Notes under the pieces: generated by a model
Told to the model about the DNA's origin: nothing
Databases searched by the model: none
The model's input: only the letters and a program-made list of their open reading frames with translations
In this document: positions 52,594 to 61,187 of the stretch, one piece after another
Position numbering within the stretch: the first letter of the stretch is position 1
Layout of the letters: each line of letters opens with the position of its first letter
DNA from: Christensenella sp964494645
GTDB lineage: Bacteria > Bacillota > Clostridia > Christensenellales > Christensenellaceae
Length of the DNA stretch: 64,000 nucleotides
Direction: 5' to 3'
NCBI GenBank assembly: GCA_964494645.1
Contig: CAZBSH010000002.1
Coordinates: forward strand, 1-64,000
Made by a program: the position numbers and the translations under genes

Positions 52594-53778
52594 TTATGAT
52601 TCGCTGATACTTGGCACGCTGATTTCTGTATCTACCTCCGCGCCGTAGTCGATCCCCGGAATGTTAAACCCGAACATCTGGTAGAAATCCTCCCAGTATC
52701 CGGAGATATCTGCGAGCTGTTCTAAAGTATCGTCAGAGATCTTGCCCCATGCGTCGCTCACCGCGTCCTGCACATCCTGACGCATTTCCCAGTCATCAAG
52801 ACGAATCATGCCACGCTCGTCAGTGGGAACGTCTGTGGCGAGAAGACGATCATGGAACATGCGGTATATCTGCTCAATGCATCCCTCGTGCAGCCCCATC
52901 TCTTTCATGACCTTATAAAGGATGGAGATATATAATGGCACGATGGGAATCGCGGCCGAAGACTGCGTCACAAGCCCCTTGTTGACAGAGATATAGGCGG
53001 AAACGCCGGGAAATTCGTGCGCGATCTCCTGCGATGTCATAAACAGGTGTTCTTTCGCTTTGCCAATGGAACCGTTGGTGTACATCGGATAGGTGAGCTC
53101 CGGACCGATGTACGAATACGCCACGGTGATTGCGTGATCCGTAAGCGCGCCCGCATCGCGCAGCGCGGTGATCCAGTCCTTCCAGTCTTCGCCGCCCATG
53201 ACCTTGACGGTATCGGCGATCTCTTGCTGTGTTGCCGGAGTAACCGTGACCTCGGATATCTTTTTTGTATTCAAATCGATGGTTTTGTTGGTGTAGTCGC
53301 TGTCCGTTGTCTTAAGGACTGACGAATAGGTCGTGCCGTCGGCGACCGTTCTGCGCGGCGACGCAAGACTGTAAACAACCATATCGACCTGTCCCAAATC
53401 GCGCTTGATCAGGTCGATCGTATGCGCTTTTACTTCTTCGGAGAATGCATCGCCATTGATGGTTTTTGCATACAGCCCGTCCGCGTTCGCGAATTCTTCG
53501 AACGCGGCGGTATTATACCACCCCGAAGAAGCGGTGCGTTTTCCGCTTGCCGGACGCTCAAACATTACACCGATGGTTGCGGCACCGCACGAATATGCAG
53601 CTGCAATACGGGACGCAAGCCCATATCCTGTGGAAGAACCGATCACCAGAACATTTTTTGCGCCCGTTGTTTTCGGTTGTTTTTTGACATATTCGATCTG
53701 CTGCCGTACGTTTTCGCGGCAGCCTGCCGGATGCGCTGTTGTGCAAATGAACCCTCTCACCTTTGGTTCTACTATCAT
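52594..53778 (-). CDS. fabV: Trans-2-enoyl-ACP/CoA reductase FabV
   Basis: 394 residues from the ATG at 53778 (AAAGGAGC upstream). FabV-type NADH-dependent enoyl reductase: MIVEPKVRGFICTTAHPAGC, the cofactor loop GSSTGYGLASRIAAA near residue 46, FERPASGKRTASSGWYN, and the active-site Y-x8-K in YTNGSIGKAK. It completes fatty-acid elongation or reduces crotonyl-CoA and is naturally resistant to triclosan. Length is normal. Confidence 0.95.
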   Translation of the reverse strand: MIVEPKVRGFICTTAHPAGCRENVRQQIEYVKKQPKTTGAKNVLVIGSSTGYGLASRIAAAYSCGAATIGVMFERPASGKRTASSGWYNTAAFEEFANADGLYAKTINGDAFSEEVKAHTIDLIKRDLGQVDMVVYSLASPRRTVADGTTYSSVLKTTDSDYTNKTIDLNTKKISEVTVTPATQQEIADTVKVMGGEDWKDWITALRDAGALTDHAITVAYSYIGPELTYPMYTNGSIGKAKEHLFMTSQEIAHEFPGVSAYISVNKGLVTQSSAAIPIVPLYISILYKVMKEMGLHEGCIEQIYRMFHDRLLATDVPTDERGMIRLDDWEMRQDVQDAVSDAWGKISDDTLEQLADISGYWEDFYQMFGFNIPGIDYGAEVDTEISVPSISES

Positions 53779-53871
53779 GATGAAGCTCCTTTGTTTCAAA
53801 ATTAAGATACGCGTTTATTTTACCATAGTATGCCGGATTTTTCAGCAAGAAATATTGGGGGGAAGAAGAGC

Positions 53872-54480
53872 ATGGAAACAAAAGATTATTTGCAAATGAT
53901 GCGAGGGGTAAAGGATTTTGCTTTTGCGACAGTGGATGAAGAGGGGAGACCGGCCGTGCGCATCGTTGATATTATGATGGTGGAGGACGATTGCCTGTAT
54001 TTCTTAACGGCGCGTGGGAAAAACTTTTACCGCCAGCTTCAGGATCAGGAATTTGTCGCGCTTACAGGACTGACCAAACATTGGGAGATGCTTTGCCTGC
54101 GTGGCAAGGTGCGGCAGGTATCGCAGGAATACTTGCAGCCGATTTTTGAACAGAACCCATCTCTGAATGAGGTTTATCCGGGCGACAGCCGTAATATTCT
54201 GGAAGTGTTCTGCTTGTATGAAGGACAGGGAGAATATTTTAATCTCTCTGAAACGCCCGTCTTTCGTGAGACATTTCTCGTAGGAAAACAAGAGGAAACA
54301 TATAAAGGATTTTTGATTACAACAGGATGTATCGAGTGCGGACAATGCGTAGTTGCATGTCCGCAGCAATGTATTGTGGCAGGTACGCCGTATAGAATCA
54401 AGCAGGAACATTGCCTGCATTGCGGGCTGTGCGCGGAAATATGTCCTGTGGTGGCGGTCGACAAAAGAACGGTGATTTAA
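53872..54480 (+). CDS. Pyridoxamine-phosphate-oxidase-like flavin protein fused to two 4Fe-4S motifs
   Basis: 202 residues from the ATG at 53872. Residues 1-130 form a split-barrel FMN-binding domain (DFAFATVDEEGRPAVRIVDI), and residues about 143-200 a ferredoxin with CIECGQCVVACP and CLHCGLCAEICP. Such fusions act as small flavin/iron-sulfur reductases in anaerobes; the substrate is unknown. CIRCLE-free intergenic gap of about 60 bp to the methyltransferase gene. Confidence 0.85.
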   Translation: METKDYLQMMRGVKDFAFATVDEEGRPAVRIVDIMMVEDDCLYFLTARGKNFYRQLQDQEFVALTGLTKHWEMLCLRGKVRQVSQEYLQPIFEQNPSLNEVYPGDSRNILEVFCLYEGQGEYFNLSETPVFRETFLVGKQEETYKGFLITTGCIECGQCVVACPQQCIVAGTPYRIKQEHCLHCGLCAEICPVVAVDKRTVI

Positions 54481-54541
54481 AGAGATGCTTTGCAGCATGA
54501 AGAATTCCTGTTATACTATGTTGCAAAAAGGAAGTGGGATT

Positions 54542-55222
54542 TTGGGGATCAGGGAAAAGTTTGAAGCGGTGTCAAAAGAATATGACGCACAGAGAAAGCA
54601 GCTCATACCCTGCTTTGACGATTTCTACAGGCTGCCTGTAGAAATGCTTGATTTTGCAGGAGATGCGCCGCGCGTACTCGATATGGGAAGCGGTACGGGT
54701 TTGTTTGCGGCGTTTGTATTGGAAAAATACAAAAACGCTCATATCATGATGATCGATTTATCGGAGGGGATGCTTGATGTTGCCAGAAAGCGTTTCGCAA
54801 AACATCCTGATTTCAGATATATTACAGCGGATTACACAGCATACCCGTTTGAAGAAAAATTTGATATTATTATTTCGGCGTTGTCCATTCATCATTTGAG
54901 CGCTTTACAAAAGGAAAAGCTGTATAAAGACTGTTTTTTGATGCTGCGTCCGGGCGGGATGTTTTTGAATGCAGATCAGGTATTGAGCCCAGACCCGCAA
55001 ACGGAAGGGATGCTTTCGCGGTTGTGGAAAAAAGAGATCGAGCGCAGCGGTATCGATAACAAGGAACTCGAAAAAGCATACGACCGCCAAGTGTACGACG
55101 ATCCGTCTACGCTTACCGACCAACTGCTGTGGCTTAAACAGGCGGGATTTGCGCAAGTGGATTGCGTATACAAATATTATGTTTTTGCGGGGATGTACGC
55201 AAAAAAGGCAGACGAAGAATAG
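54542..55222 (+). CDS. SAM-dependent methyltransferase
   Basis: About 226 residues from a TTG at 54542 with AAAAGGAAG upstream; ATG codons further back exist but are not family-like. Class I fold: motif I RVLDMGSGTGLFAAF, acidic loop MMIDLSEGMLDVA, then FDIIISALSIHHL. Methyl acceptor unknown. TATACT at 54512 may be its -10. Confidence 0.85.
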   Translation: MGIREKFEAVSKEYDAQRKQLIPCFDDFYRLPVEMLDFAGDAPRVLDMGSGTGLFAAFVLEKYKNAHIMMIDLSEGMLDVARKRFAKHPDFRYITADYTAYPFEEKFDIIISALSIHHLSALQKEKLYKDCFLMLRPGGMFLNADQVLSPDPQTEGMLSRLWKKEIERSGIDNKELEKAYDRQVYDDPSTLTDQLLWLKQAGFAQVDCVYKYYVFAGMYAKKADEE

Positions 55223-55228
55223 AAAAAG

Positions 55229-55274
55229 AGGAAAACCCCTGATATGGTTCTAGAGCGTTTCAGGGGTTTCTTTT
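55229..55274. terminator. Bidirectional terminator at the end of the methyltransferase gene
   Basis: AAACCCCTGA and TCAGGGGTTT with a 17-nt loop that holds the stop codon of the convergent gene. Confidence 0.8.
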
Positions 55275-55780
55275 AATGTAAATTTCCAAATGCACCACGC
55301 GCCTTCCTCGGTGAGGTTGGGCGGACAGCTGACTACTTCTGTCGCAAAACGCGGGTCGATCGCTTTTGCGAATTCGGAGTATTCTTCCAGCCCGACACTC
55401 AAACAGGGGAAATCATCAAGTCCTTTGCGCTTGCGCGCGTCCTGTGTGCGGCAACGCCGCGCGCGATACGTAACAGTATTTTTGTCTATTGTAACCTCCG
55501 GCTGGTTGAGCGACGCTTGCAGCCTGAAACGAAAGGCAAGGGCAAGACCTTCCACACCTGCGTATTCGTCAAGACCAAGGAATTGTTTTAAACGTCGTGC
55601 TTCGATGGGGCTAAACTGCCGCCAGGCGTTCGCGTCGTGCTCCATTGCTTCGTCCATCCCGCGTTTTTGCTCGATGGACAAAAACCAACAGCCGTCATGG
55701 GCCAGCCAATTTTTCGCATATATTTTACAAAGCTTAAGCAGCTCTTCTTTCGAAAGGGAATCAATATCCTGAAATTGCAT
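55250..55780 (-). CDS. DUF6125-type cytosolic protein
   Basis: 176 residues. The start KEELLKLCKIYAKNWLAHDGCWFLSIEQKRGMDEAM matches the hypothetical 'DUF6125' proteins of clostridia and archaea, and the C-terminal half has Cys residues in YRARRCRTQDARK, FPCLSVG and VVSCPP that might bind a cluster or metal. No membrane segment. Function unknown. Confidence 0.75.
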   Translation of the reverse strand: MQFQDIDSLSKEELLKLCKIYAKNWLAHDGCWFLSIEQKRGMDEAMEHDANAWRQFSPIEARRLKQFLGLDEYAGVEGLALAFRFRLQASLNQPEVTIDKNTVTYRARRCRTQDARKRKGLDDFPCLSVGLEEYSEFAKAIDPRFATEVVSCPPNLTEEGAWCIWKFTLKETPETL

Positions 55781-55855
55781 GAAGCACCTCCGTAGGACGT
55801 TTGTATTGCATCATTATATATCAGCGCAAAGAGAGAATCAATGCACGCGGCAAGG

Positions 55856-55884
55856 TTGACGAAAAAGACTTGCTGTGATATGGT
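55856..55884 (+). promoter_or_regulatory. Promoter of the HAD phosphatase gene
   Basis: TTGACG (55856-55861), 17-bp spacer, TATGGT (55879-55884). Confidence 0.65.
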
Positions 55885-55920
55885 ACGCATGTATTGTATT
55901 TTGAAAAAAGGGGAAGCAAG

Positions 55921-56574
55921 ATGCCAAAATACGACTTTCTGATTTTTGATATGGATGGTACTTTTATTGATTCCGCGCCTTTCCACATTGCGGCGTATCA
56001 CCGTTTTTTTAATATGCATGACATAGATGTGAGCATGGGCGACACGATTTTGGGGCTCGGGTTTACGATCGAAGAAATGTTCTGCAATATTGGCGTTCCC
56101 AAGGGACGGGTGGACGAGGTATATGAAAAGCTGGCGGCGTTTTACCTTGGCGGCGCGGATGATCTTATGCTGGAAATCCCGTTGATCAGCGGCGCAAAAG
56201 AGGTTTTTGATACGCTTGCTGAACGCGGATATCCAATGAGCGTTGTAACCAACAGCCTGCAGCCCGCCGCAGAGCAGATTCTTACGCTGCACGGATTGAA
56301 AGATTACTTTATCGCGGTGGAGGGTGCGACGCAGCAGGAGTCGGACAAAGAAAAGCGCTGCATGGATGTATATGGCGCACACGGCAAAGAAGGACGCGTG
56401 TTGCTCGTCGGCGACGCGGGACGCGACATGGAGATCGCGAAGGACGCAGGCTGGGATTGCTGCCTTGCGGTAACGGATATCGCGTGGGCACACGATCCGC
56501 AGGCTGTGATCGATACATTCGATCCTACCTATGTGATCAACGATTTTTATGAGTTGCTTCAAATCATCGAATAA
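55921..56574 (+). CDS. HAD-superfamily phosphatase (subfamily IA)
   Basis: 217 residues from the ATG at 55921 (GGGGAAG upstream). Motif I FDMDGTFIDSAPFH with the nucleophile Asp, motif II SVVTNS, motif III region QESDKEKRC and motif IV LLVGDAGRDMEIA. A cap domain lies between. Probable sugar-phosphate or phosphoglycolate-type phosphatase; substrate not assignable. Confidence 0.9.
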   Translation: MPKYDFLIFDMDGTFIDSAPFHIAAYHRFFNMHDIDVSMGDTILGLGFTIEEMFCNIGVPKGRVDEVYEKLAAFYLGGADDLMLEIPLISGAKEVFDTLAERGYPMSVVTNSLQPAAEQILTLHGLKDYFIAVEGATQQESDKEKRCMDVYGAHGKEGRVLLVGDAGRDMEIAKDAGWDCCLAVTDIAWAHDPQAVIDTFDPTYVINDFYELLQIIE

Positions 56575-56577
56575 ATC

Positions 56578-56610
56578 AAAAGGTTGTGCCATATCGGGAC
56601 AGCCTTTTTT
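56578..56610 (+). terminator. Terminator after the HAD gene
   Basis: AAAGGTTGT pairs with ACAGCCTTT (one G-U pair) before a T run. Confidence 0.7.
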
Positions 56611-56670
56611 AAACTGTTTTTACATGTGCTGTAAAAGTTTTATAAACGTTTTTATATTGGTGTGTGTTGT

Positions 56671-56699
56671 TTGACAAAAAAGGTTATAAATGCTATAAT
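56671..56699 (+). promoter_or_regulatory. Consensus promoter of glycogen phosphorylase
   Basis: TTGACA (56671-56676), 17-bp spacer, TATAAT (56694-56699), both hexamers perfect. Confidence 0.88.
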
Positions 56700-56748
56700 T
56701 CGCGTATTTTCATCGTAAAAAAACAGGGATGAAAAGTCAGGAGACAGT

Positions 56749-59070
56749 ATGAAAGCATTGAAAAGAATAGAACAGATTGTACGGGACGATATGCAAAAAA
56801 AATTGTGCGATACGACTGCGGCGGAGCTTAATGCGGCGATCGCCAAAGCAGTGATAGAAGAGATTTCGCCTGCATGGAATGCAGAGCGCGATACCCAAAA
56901 AAGAAAGGCATATTATTTTTCGGCGGAATATCTGATCGGGCGCATGGTGTTTAATAATCTTTATGCGCTTGGATGGTTGAAAGAATTGAAAGAAGAGCTT
57001 CTTGTCCACGGTGTGGATATCAAGAAGATGGAAGATATCGAAGATGCGGCAACGGGAAACGGCGGTCTTGGAAGACTGGCGGCGTGCTTTCTGGATTCTG
57101 CGGCGACGCTTGGTCTGCCGCTGATCGGTTATGGCATCAAATATAAAAATGGTCTTTTCCGTCAAAAATTTGAGGATGGATTTCAGGTAGAGGTGGCGGA
57201 CGATTGGAAGAGCGATACTGATCCGTGGTTTTTGCGCAAAGAAGATGAAAGCGTTACTGTCAAGTTCAACGAGCAGGCAGTAAAGGCTGTGCCTTACGAT
57301 ATGCCGGTTATTGGTTTTGAGGGCGGACAGGTCAATACATTGCGGCTGTGGCAGGCAGAGGCATTGGTGGAGTTTGATTTCCGGAAATTCAACGATGGGG
57401 ACTATGCAGGCGCGGTAGCGGAAAAAAACAATGCAGAAATGATTACCCGTGTGTTATACCCGAATGACAGCACCCGGGAAGGCAAGGAACTACGCTTAAA
57501 GCAGGAATATTTCTTTACCAGCGCGTCTTTAAAGGATTTGGTGCGCAGATATCGGTGTGATTACGAATGTGATATCCGCGATTTTGCGAAGTATCATACC
57601 ATTCAATTAAACGATACGCACCCGGTGATTGCGATTCCGGAGTTTATTCGGCTGATGGGCGAAGAAGGTGTTGGATTTGAGGACGCGTTTTTGATGGCAC
57701 GCGATGTGTTTGCGTACACCAACCATACGATCATGGCAGAAGCGCTTGAAACGTGGAATACCGACCTGTTCCGCGGGCTGCTGCCCAAACTCTATGAGAT
57801 CGTTGTGCTGATCAACGACAGGTTGCTTGCAGAGATAGGTGACAGGAACAAGGAAGAATTGGAAATTTTGTGCGGTGGCGCGGTGCATATGGCGCGTCTT
57901 GCCGTGTATTGCTCCAAAAAGGTGAATGGCGTAGCCGCTATCCATTCCGCGCTTTTGAAGGAAAAAGTACTGCATAGTTGGTACGAATGGTTTCCGGAGC
58001 GCTTCCTAAACAAAACGAACGGTGTAACGCAGCGCAGATGGCTTGCGCTTTGTGATCCGGAGTTATCCGAGCTTATTTCGGAGAAAATCGGCTGGGGCTG
58101 GGTGAAGGACCTGGAGCAGATCAGGGGCATTGAGCCATATATTGGGGACGATAGCTTCGTGCAACGGTTCAATCAGGCAAAACAGGTACGCAAGGATAAG
58201 CTGGCGCAATATATCTATAAGCGAGACAAGATCGCCGTACGCTCGGATTCAGTGTTTGATATTCAAATCAAACGACTGCACGAATACAAGCGGCAGCTTT
58301 TAAACGCCTTTTCCATTTTGGATATTTATTTCCGCTTGAAAAGCGGAGAGCTTACAGATTTTCCGCGAACGACATTTCTCTTTGGATCAAAAGCAGCGCC
58401 GGGTTATTATATCGCAAAAGGGATCATCAAGTTCATCAACGAGATTGGGCGTATGATAGAAAAGGATTCTGAGGTAAACGACATTTTGCAAGTTGTGTTT
58501 GTATCCAATTACGATGTTTCGTATGCGGAGAAGCTTGTGACAGCGGCGGATATTTCAGAGCAGATATCTACGGCGGGGATGGAAGCGTCGGGTACGGGCA
58601 ATATGAAGTTTATGTTGAACGGTGCGGTCACACTTGGGACATACGATGGCGCAAACGTAGAGATCGTGCAGCAGGCCGGCGAAGAGAATAATTACATTTT
58701 TGGTGCGCGGGTCGAGGATCTTGCAAACATCGAAGGAACGTATGACCCGATGCGGATATACGAAAACAACGCGCGGTTAAGGCGTGTCATTGATACGCTC
58801 GTGGATGGGACGTTTTCGGATGGGGATACAGGAATGTTCCGCGCGATTTACGACATGCTTCTGCATGGTTCTTATTGCCAACAGGCTGACAAATATCGGC
58901 TGCTGCTTGATTTTGAGGATTATGTCAACCAGAAGCTGCGTGCGCTCTATGATACGAAGGATAGGATGACGTTTGGGCGCAAGTGCCTGTATAATGTCGC
59001 GCGCAGCGCATTTTTTTCCAGCGACCGCACGGTCGGCGAGTATGCCCGGGAGATATGGGATATATCATAA
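56749..59070 (+). CDS. glgP: Glycogen/maltodextrin phosphorylase
   Basis: 773 residues. It releases glucose-1-phosphate from alpha-1,4-glucans using pyridoxal phosphate. The PLP lysine is in GTGNMKFMLNGAVTLGT and further motifs are YFSAEYLIGR, GNGGLGRLAACF, NDTHP and RIHEYKR-like IKRLHEYKRQ. Slightly shorter than the 800-840 residues of many homologues, mostly by a short N-terminus. Single gene with a perfect consensus promoter and its own terminator. Confidence 0.95.
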   Translation: MKALKRIEQIVRDDMQKKLCDTTAAELNAAIAKAVIEEISPAWNAERDTQKRKAYYFSAEYLIGRMVFNNLYALGWLKELKEELLVHGVDIKKMEDIEDAATGNGGLGRLAACFLDSAATLGLPLIGYGIKYKNGLFRQKFEDGFQVEVADDWKSDTDPWFLRKEDESVTVKFNEQAVKAVPYDMPVIGFEGGQVNTLRLWQAEALVEFDFRKFNDGDYAGAVAEKNNAEMITRVLYPNDSTREGKELRLKQEYFFTSASLKDLVRRYRCDYECDIRDFAKYHTIQLNDTHPVIAIPEFIRLMGEEGVGFEDAFLMARDVFAYTNHTIMAEALETWNTDLFRGLLPKLYEIVVLINDRLLAEIGDRNKEELEILCGGAVHMARLAVYCSKKVNGVAAIHSALLKEKVLHSWYEWFPERFLNKTNGVTQRRWLALCDPELSELISEKIGWGWVKDLEQIRGIEPYIGDDSFVQRFNQAKQVRKDKLAQYIYKRDKIAVRSDSVFDIQIKRLHEYKRQLLNAFSILDIYFRLKSGELTDFPRTTFLFGSKAAPGYYIAKGIIKFINEIGRMIEKDSEVNDILQVVFVSNYDVSYAEKLVTAADISEQISTAGMEASGTGNMKFMLNGAVTLGTYDGANVEIVQQAGEENNYIFGARVEDLANIEGTYDPMRIYENNARLRRVIDTLVDGTFSDGDTGMFRAIYDMLLHGSYCQQADKYRLLLDFEDYVNQKLRALYDTKDRMTFGRKCLYNVARSAFFSSDRTVGEYAREIWDIS

Positions 59071-59080
59071 AGCGGATAAG

Positions 59081-59107
59081 AAGGAGCGGAAAAGCCGCTC
59101 CTTTTTT
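59081..59107 (+). terminator. Terminator after glgP
   Basis: AAGGAGCGG and CCGCTCCTT with a 5-nt loop and T run. Confidence 0.9.
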
Positions 59108-59132
59108 ATTTGATTTATTTTCAAAAAAGGGA

Positions 59133-59189
59133 TTGACAGGAAAGAAAGGATAGTTTATATTAATTAGTAAAGTTAACTAATTAATATAA
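59133..59189 (+). promoter_or_regulatory. Promoter overlapped by a 35-bp ROK operator
   Basis: TTGACA (59133-59138), 17-bp spacer, TATATT (59156-59161). An inverted repeat with perfect 14-bp arms TTATATTAATTAGT and 7-nt spacer spans 59155-59189, covering the -10, a clear repressor site. The inner part TTAGTAAAGTTAAC resembles the site at 60402-60428. Confidence 0.8.
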
Positions 59190-59284
59190 GCCTGATTGAC
59201 ATCTCAAAACAGAAAGATGGTTGTAGAAGACAAAATCTGTGTTAAAATGGAAAAGGAACCCGAATAAGATAGTAAAGAGGAATT

Positions 59285-60391
59285 ATGATGAACGTTTTCG
59301 TTCCTTCCCATTTGAAAAAAAATAACAGCAAAGTCATCTATGATTTGTTCCAAGACGGAAACGGCTATTCCAAGGCTGATATCAGCCGGATGACCGGAAT
59401 CAGCGCGCCGACGGTCATCAAGATCATTGATTCGTTTATCGAAAAAGGAATATTACTGCATGCCGGCGAGGGGGAAGCGGCCGTAGGTCGCAGACCAAGC
59501 CTGTTAAAGCGTAATGAAAAAGCGTTTTATGCTTTTGGCATAGATTTTCAGAATGAAAATGTGAGGATCGCTCTTGTCGATTTAAATGGCGAGATCGAAG
59601 ATTATGTGCAAATGCCGCTTTGCCTTCCACTGCGCGATATGCTTGGGAAAGAGATCGTAGCGGCAATTCGACAGATAATACAACGTAACGAAATCCCGCA
59701 GCAAAAAATATTGGGTGTGGGGCTTGGTATGCCGGGCGTGGTAGACACGCAAAACAATACAGTGGAATATGCCTTTAGTATAGGAATGCGTGAAAAAACG
59801 GATTGTACGGACATGCTGAAACAATTACAGGAAAAGCTCAGCGTACCGGTTTTTATTGAAAACGATATCAATGCCGCAGCAGTAGGTGAATTTAAGATGC
59901 GGCGGCTGGCGAAGAACGAGGACCTGATTTACATTTCACTGGGGACAGGGCTTGGTGCGGGTGTGGTGCTAAGCGGCAAGCTTCGCCACGGGATACACCA
60001 TTTTGCGGGAGAGATCGCATATACTTCGTTTGATGAAGAATTTCCCACAAAAGAAGGGCAGCTTGGCTGGCTGGAAAGCACGGTCAATACAGCGGAGTTT
60101 ATCAAAAATGATAGGAACGACGCGAAGGCGAGCCGCAGCTATATTGAGCGCATTTCCAAGACGTTGGCGCTCACGATCGCAAATGTGTCAGTGCTTCTGG
60201 ATTTTGATCTTGTGGTGGTTGGCGGTTTGCTGGTCAGTCATTTTGGGAAAGAATTATTAAAAGAGATACAAAAGAATCTGGAGACGATGAGTCTCTTAAA
60301 GATCAATTGCGAATTGGCAAGTTCCAAATTGCCTGAGTTGGTAGGCAGCGCGATCATGGTGTGCGAAAAAAGAATCGGCGATTTACTATAA
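59285..60391 (+). CDS. ROK-family transcriptional regulator (NagC/XylR type)
   Basis: 368 residues. Winged helix-turn-helix GYSKADISRMTGISAPTVIKII at about 30-52, then a ROK sugar-binding domain with GVGLGMPGVVD, ISLGTGLGAGVVL and the start of the sugar site HFAGEIAYTSF. The ROK zinc motif CxCGxxGCxE is replaced by FPTKEGQLGWLE, so it lacks the zinc cysteines. The long palindrome over its own promoter and the similar one before nagB suggest repression of both. The sugar effector is unknown. Confidence 0.9.
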   Translation: MMNVFVPSHLKKNNSKVIYDLFQDGNGYSKADISRMTGISAPTVIKIIDSFIEKGILLHAGEGEAAVGRRPSLLKRNEKAFYAFGIDFQNENVRIALVDLNGEIEDYVQMPLCLPLRDMLGKEIVAAIRQIIQRNEIPQQKILGVGLGMPGVVDTQNNTVEYAFSIGMREKTDCTDMLKQLQEKLSVPVFIENDINAAAVGEFKMRRLAKNEDLIYISLGTGLGAGVVLSGKLRHGIHHFAGEIAYTSFDEEFPTKEGQLGWLESTVNTAEFIKNDRNDAKASRSYIERISKTLALTIANVSVLLDFDLVVVGGLLVSHFGKELLKEIQKNLETMSLLKINCELASSKLPELVGSAIMVCEKRIGDLL

Positions 60392-60401
60392 TTTTTTTCA
60401 C

Positions 60402-60428
60402 TAATTAATTAACAAAGTTAATTAATTA
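60402..60428 (+). promoter_or_regulatory. ROK operator before the NagB-like gene
   Basis: TAATTAATTAAC-AAA-GTTAATTAATTA, perfect 12-bp arms. A TATAAT box at 60387-60392 precedes it, without a -35. It ends 4 bp before the AGGGAGG ribosome binding site. Confidence 0.75.
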
Positions 60429-60442
60429 AATAGGGAGGCAGT

Positions 60443-61174
60443 ATGAACATACAAATTGTGGAAAACGAAAATAAGCTCTCGGAAGCGATTGCAGAGGAGA
60501 TCGAGACTGTAATCAATGAAAAACCTGATGCGCTGATGTGTTTGTGCGCGGGGCATTCCCCTGTGGGCGTTATGAGCCGGCTGGTAAGCGATGCGCAATT
60601 GAACAAATACCCTTCGCAAGGCTTTCGCTTTCTCTCTCTTGATGAATGGGTTGGTTTAGGGCGACAAGACCCGGGCAGCTGTATCCATGATGTATCAAAA
60701 TATTTTCTGGAACCGCTTGAGATCGAGCGGGGGGAGAGAATGTTCTTCTTTGATGGGCAGAGCGAAGATCTTCAAAAGGAATGTGATGGCGCGGCAAAAT
60801 TTATTGAGCAAAACGGCGGCGCGATAGACGTTATCCTGCTTGGCATCGGCATGAATGGGCACATCGGCTTCAACGAACCGGGCACAAAGGAGACAGACGG
60901 TATTCGCGTTGTGGAGTTGAGCCAAACAAGTAAAACAGTAGGTGTGAAATATTTTGACAAGGAGTATGAGCTTGCATCGGGTATCACGATCGGCATTCCG
61001 CAGATCATGCAGGCAAAGAAAGTTATCGTGATGGCATTCGGCGAGCACAAAGCCGATATCGTGGAACAGACGATAACCGGTAAAAAGACGGAAAAATGTC
61101 CGGTTACGCTCATCCGCGATCATGCGGATATTACATTTTATTTTGACAAAGCGGCTGCAAAAAAAATCGTTTAA
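60443..61174 (+). CDS. Glucosamine-6-phosphate deaminase/6-phosphogluconolactonase-family protein (NagB-like)
   Basis: 243 residues with LCAGHSPVGVMSRLV, SLDEWVGL (general-base Asp region) and LLGIGMNGHIGFNEPG (His and Glu of the active site). These match NagB more than Pgl, so conversion of an aminosugar-6-phosphate to a ketose phosphate plus ammonia is likely. In the operon with a PfkB kinase and an ABC importer, it may use a less common amino sugar. AGGGAGG precedes the ATG. Confidence 0.88.
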   Translation: MNIQIVENENKLSEAIAEEIETVINEKPDALMCLCAGHSPVGVMSRLVSDAQLNKYPSQGFRFLSLDEWVGLGRQDPGSCIHDVSKYFLEPLEIERGERMFFFDGQSEDLQKECDGAAKFIEQNGGAIDVILLGIGMNGHIGFNEPGTKETDGIRVVELSQTSKTVGVKYFDKEYELASGITIGIPQIMQAKKVIVMAFGEHKADIVEQTITGKKTEKCPVTLIRDHADITFYFDKAAAKKIV

Positions 61175-61187
61175 GGGACTACCTCAC

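Noticed and set aside
55588..56592. 334-residue minus-strand frame spanning the HAD gene
   Set aside because: Overlaps a clear HAD phosphatase and part of the DUF6125 gene; no family features.
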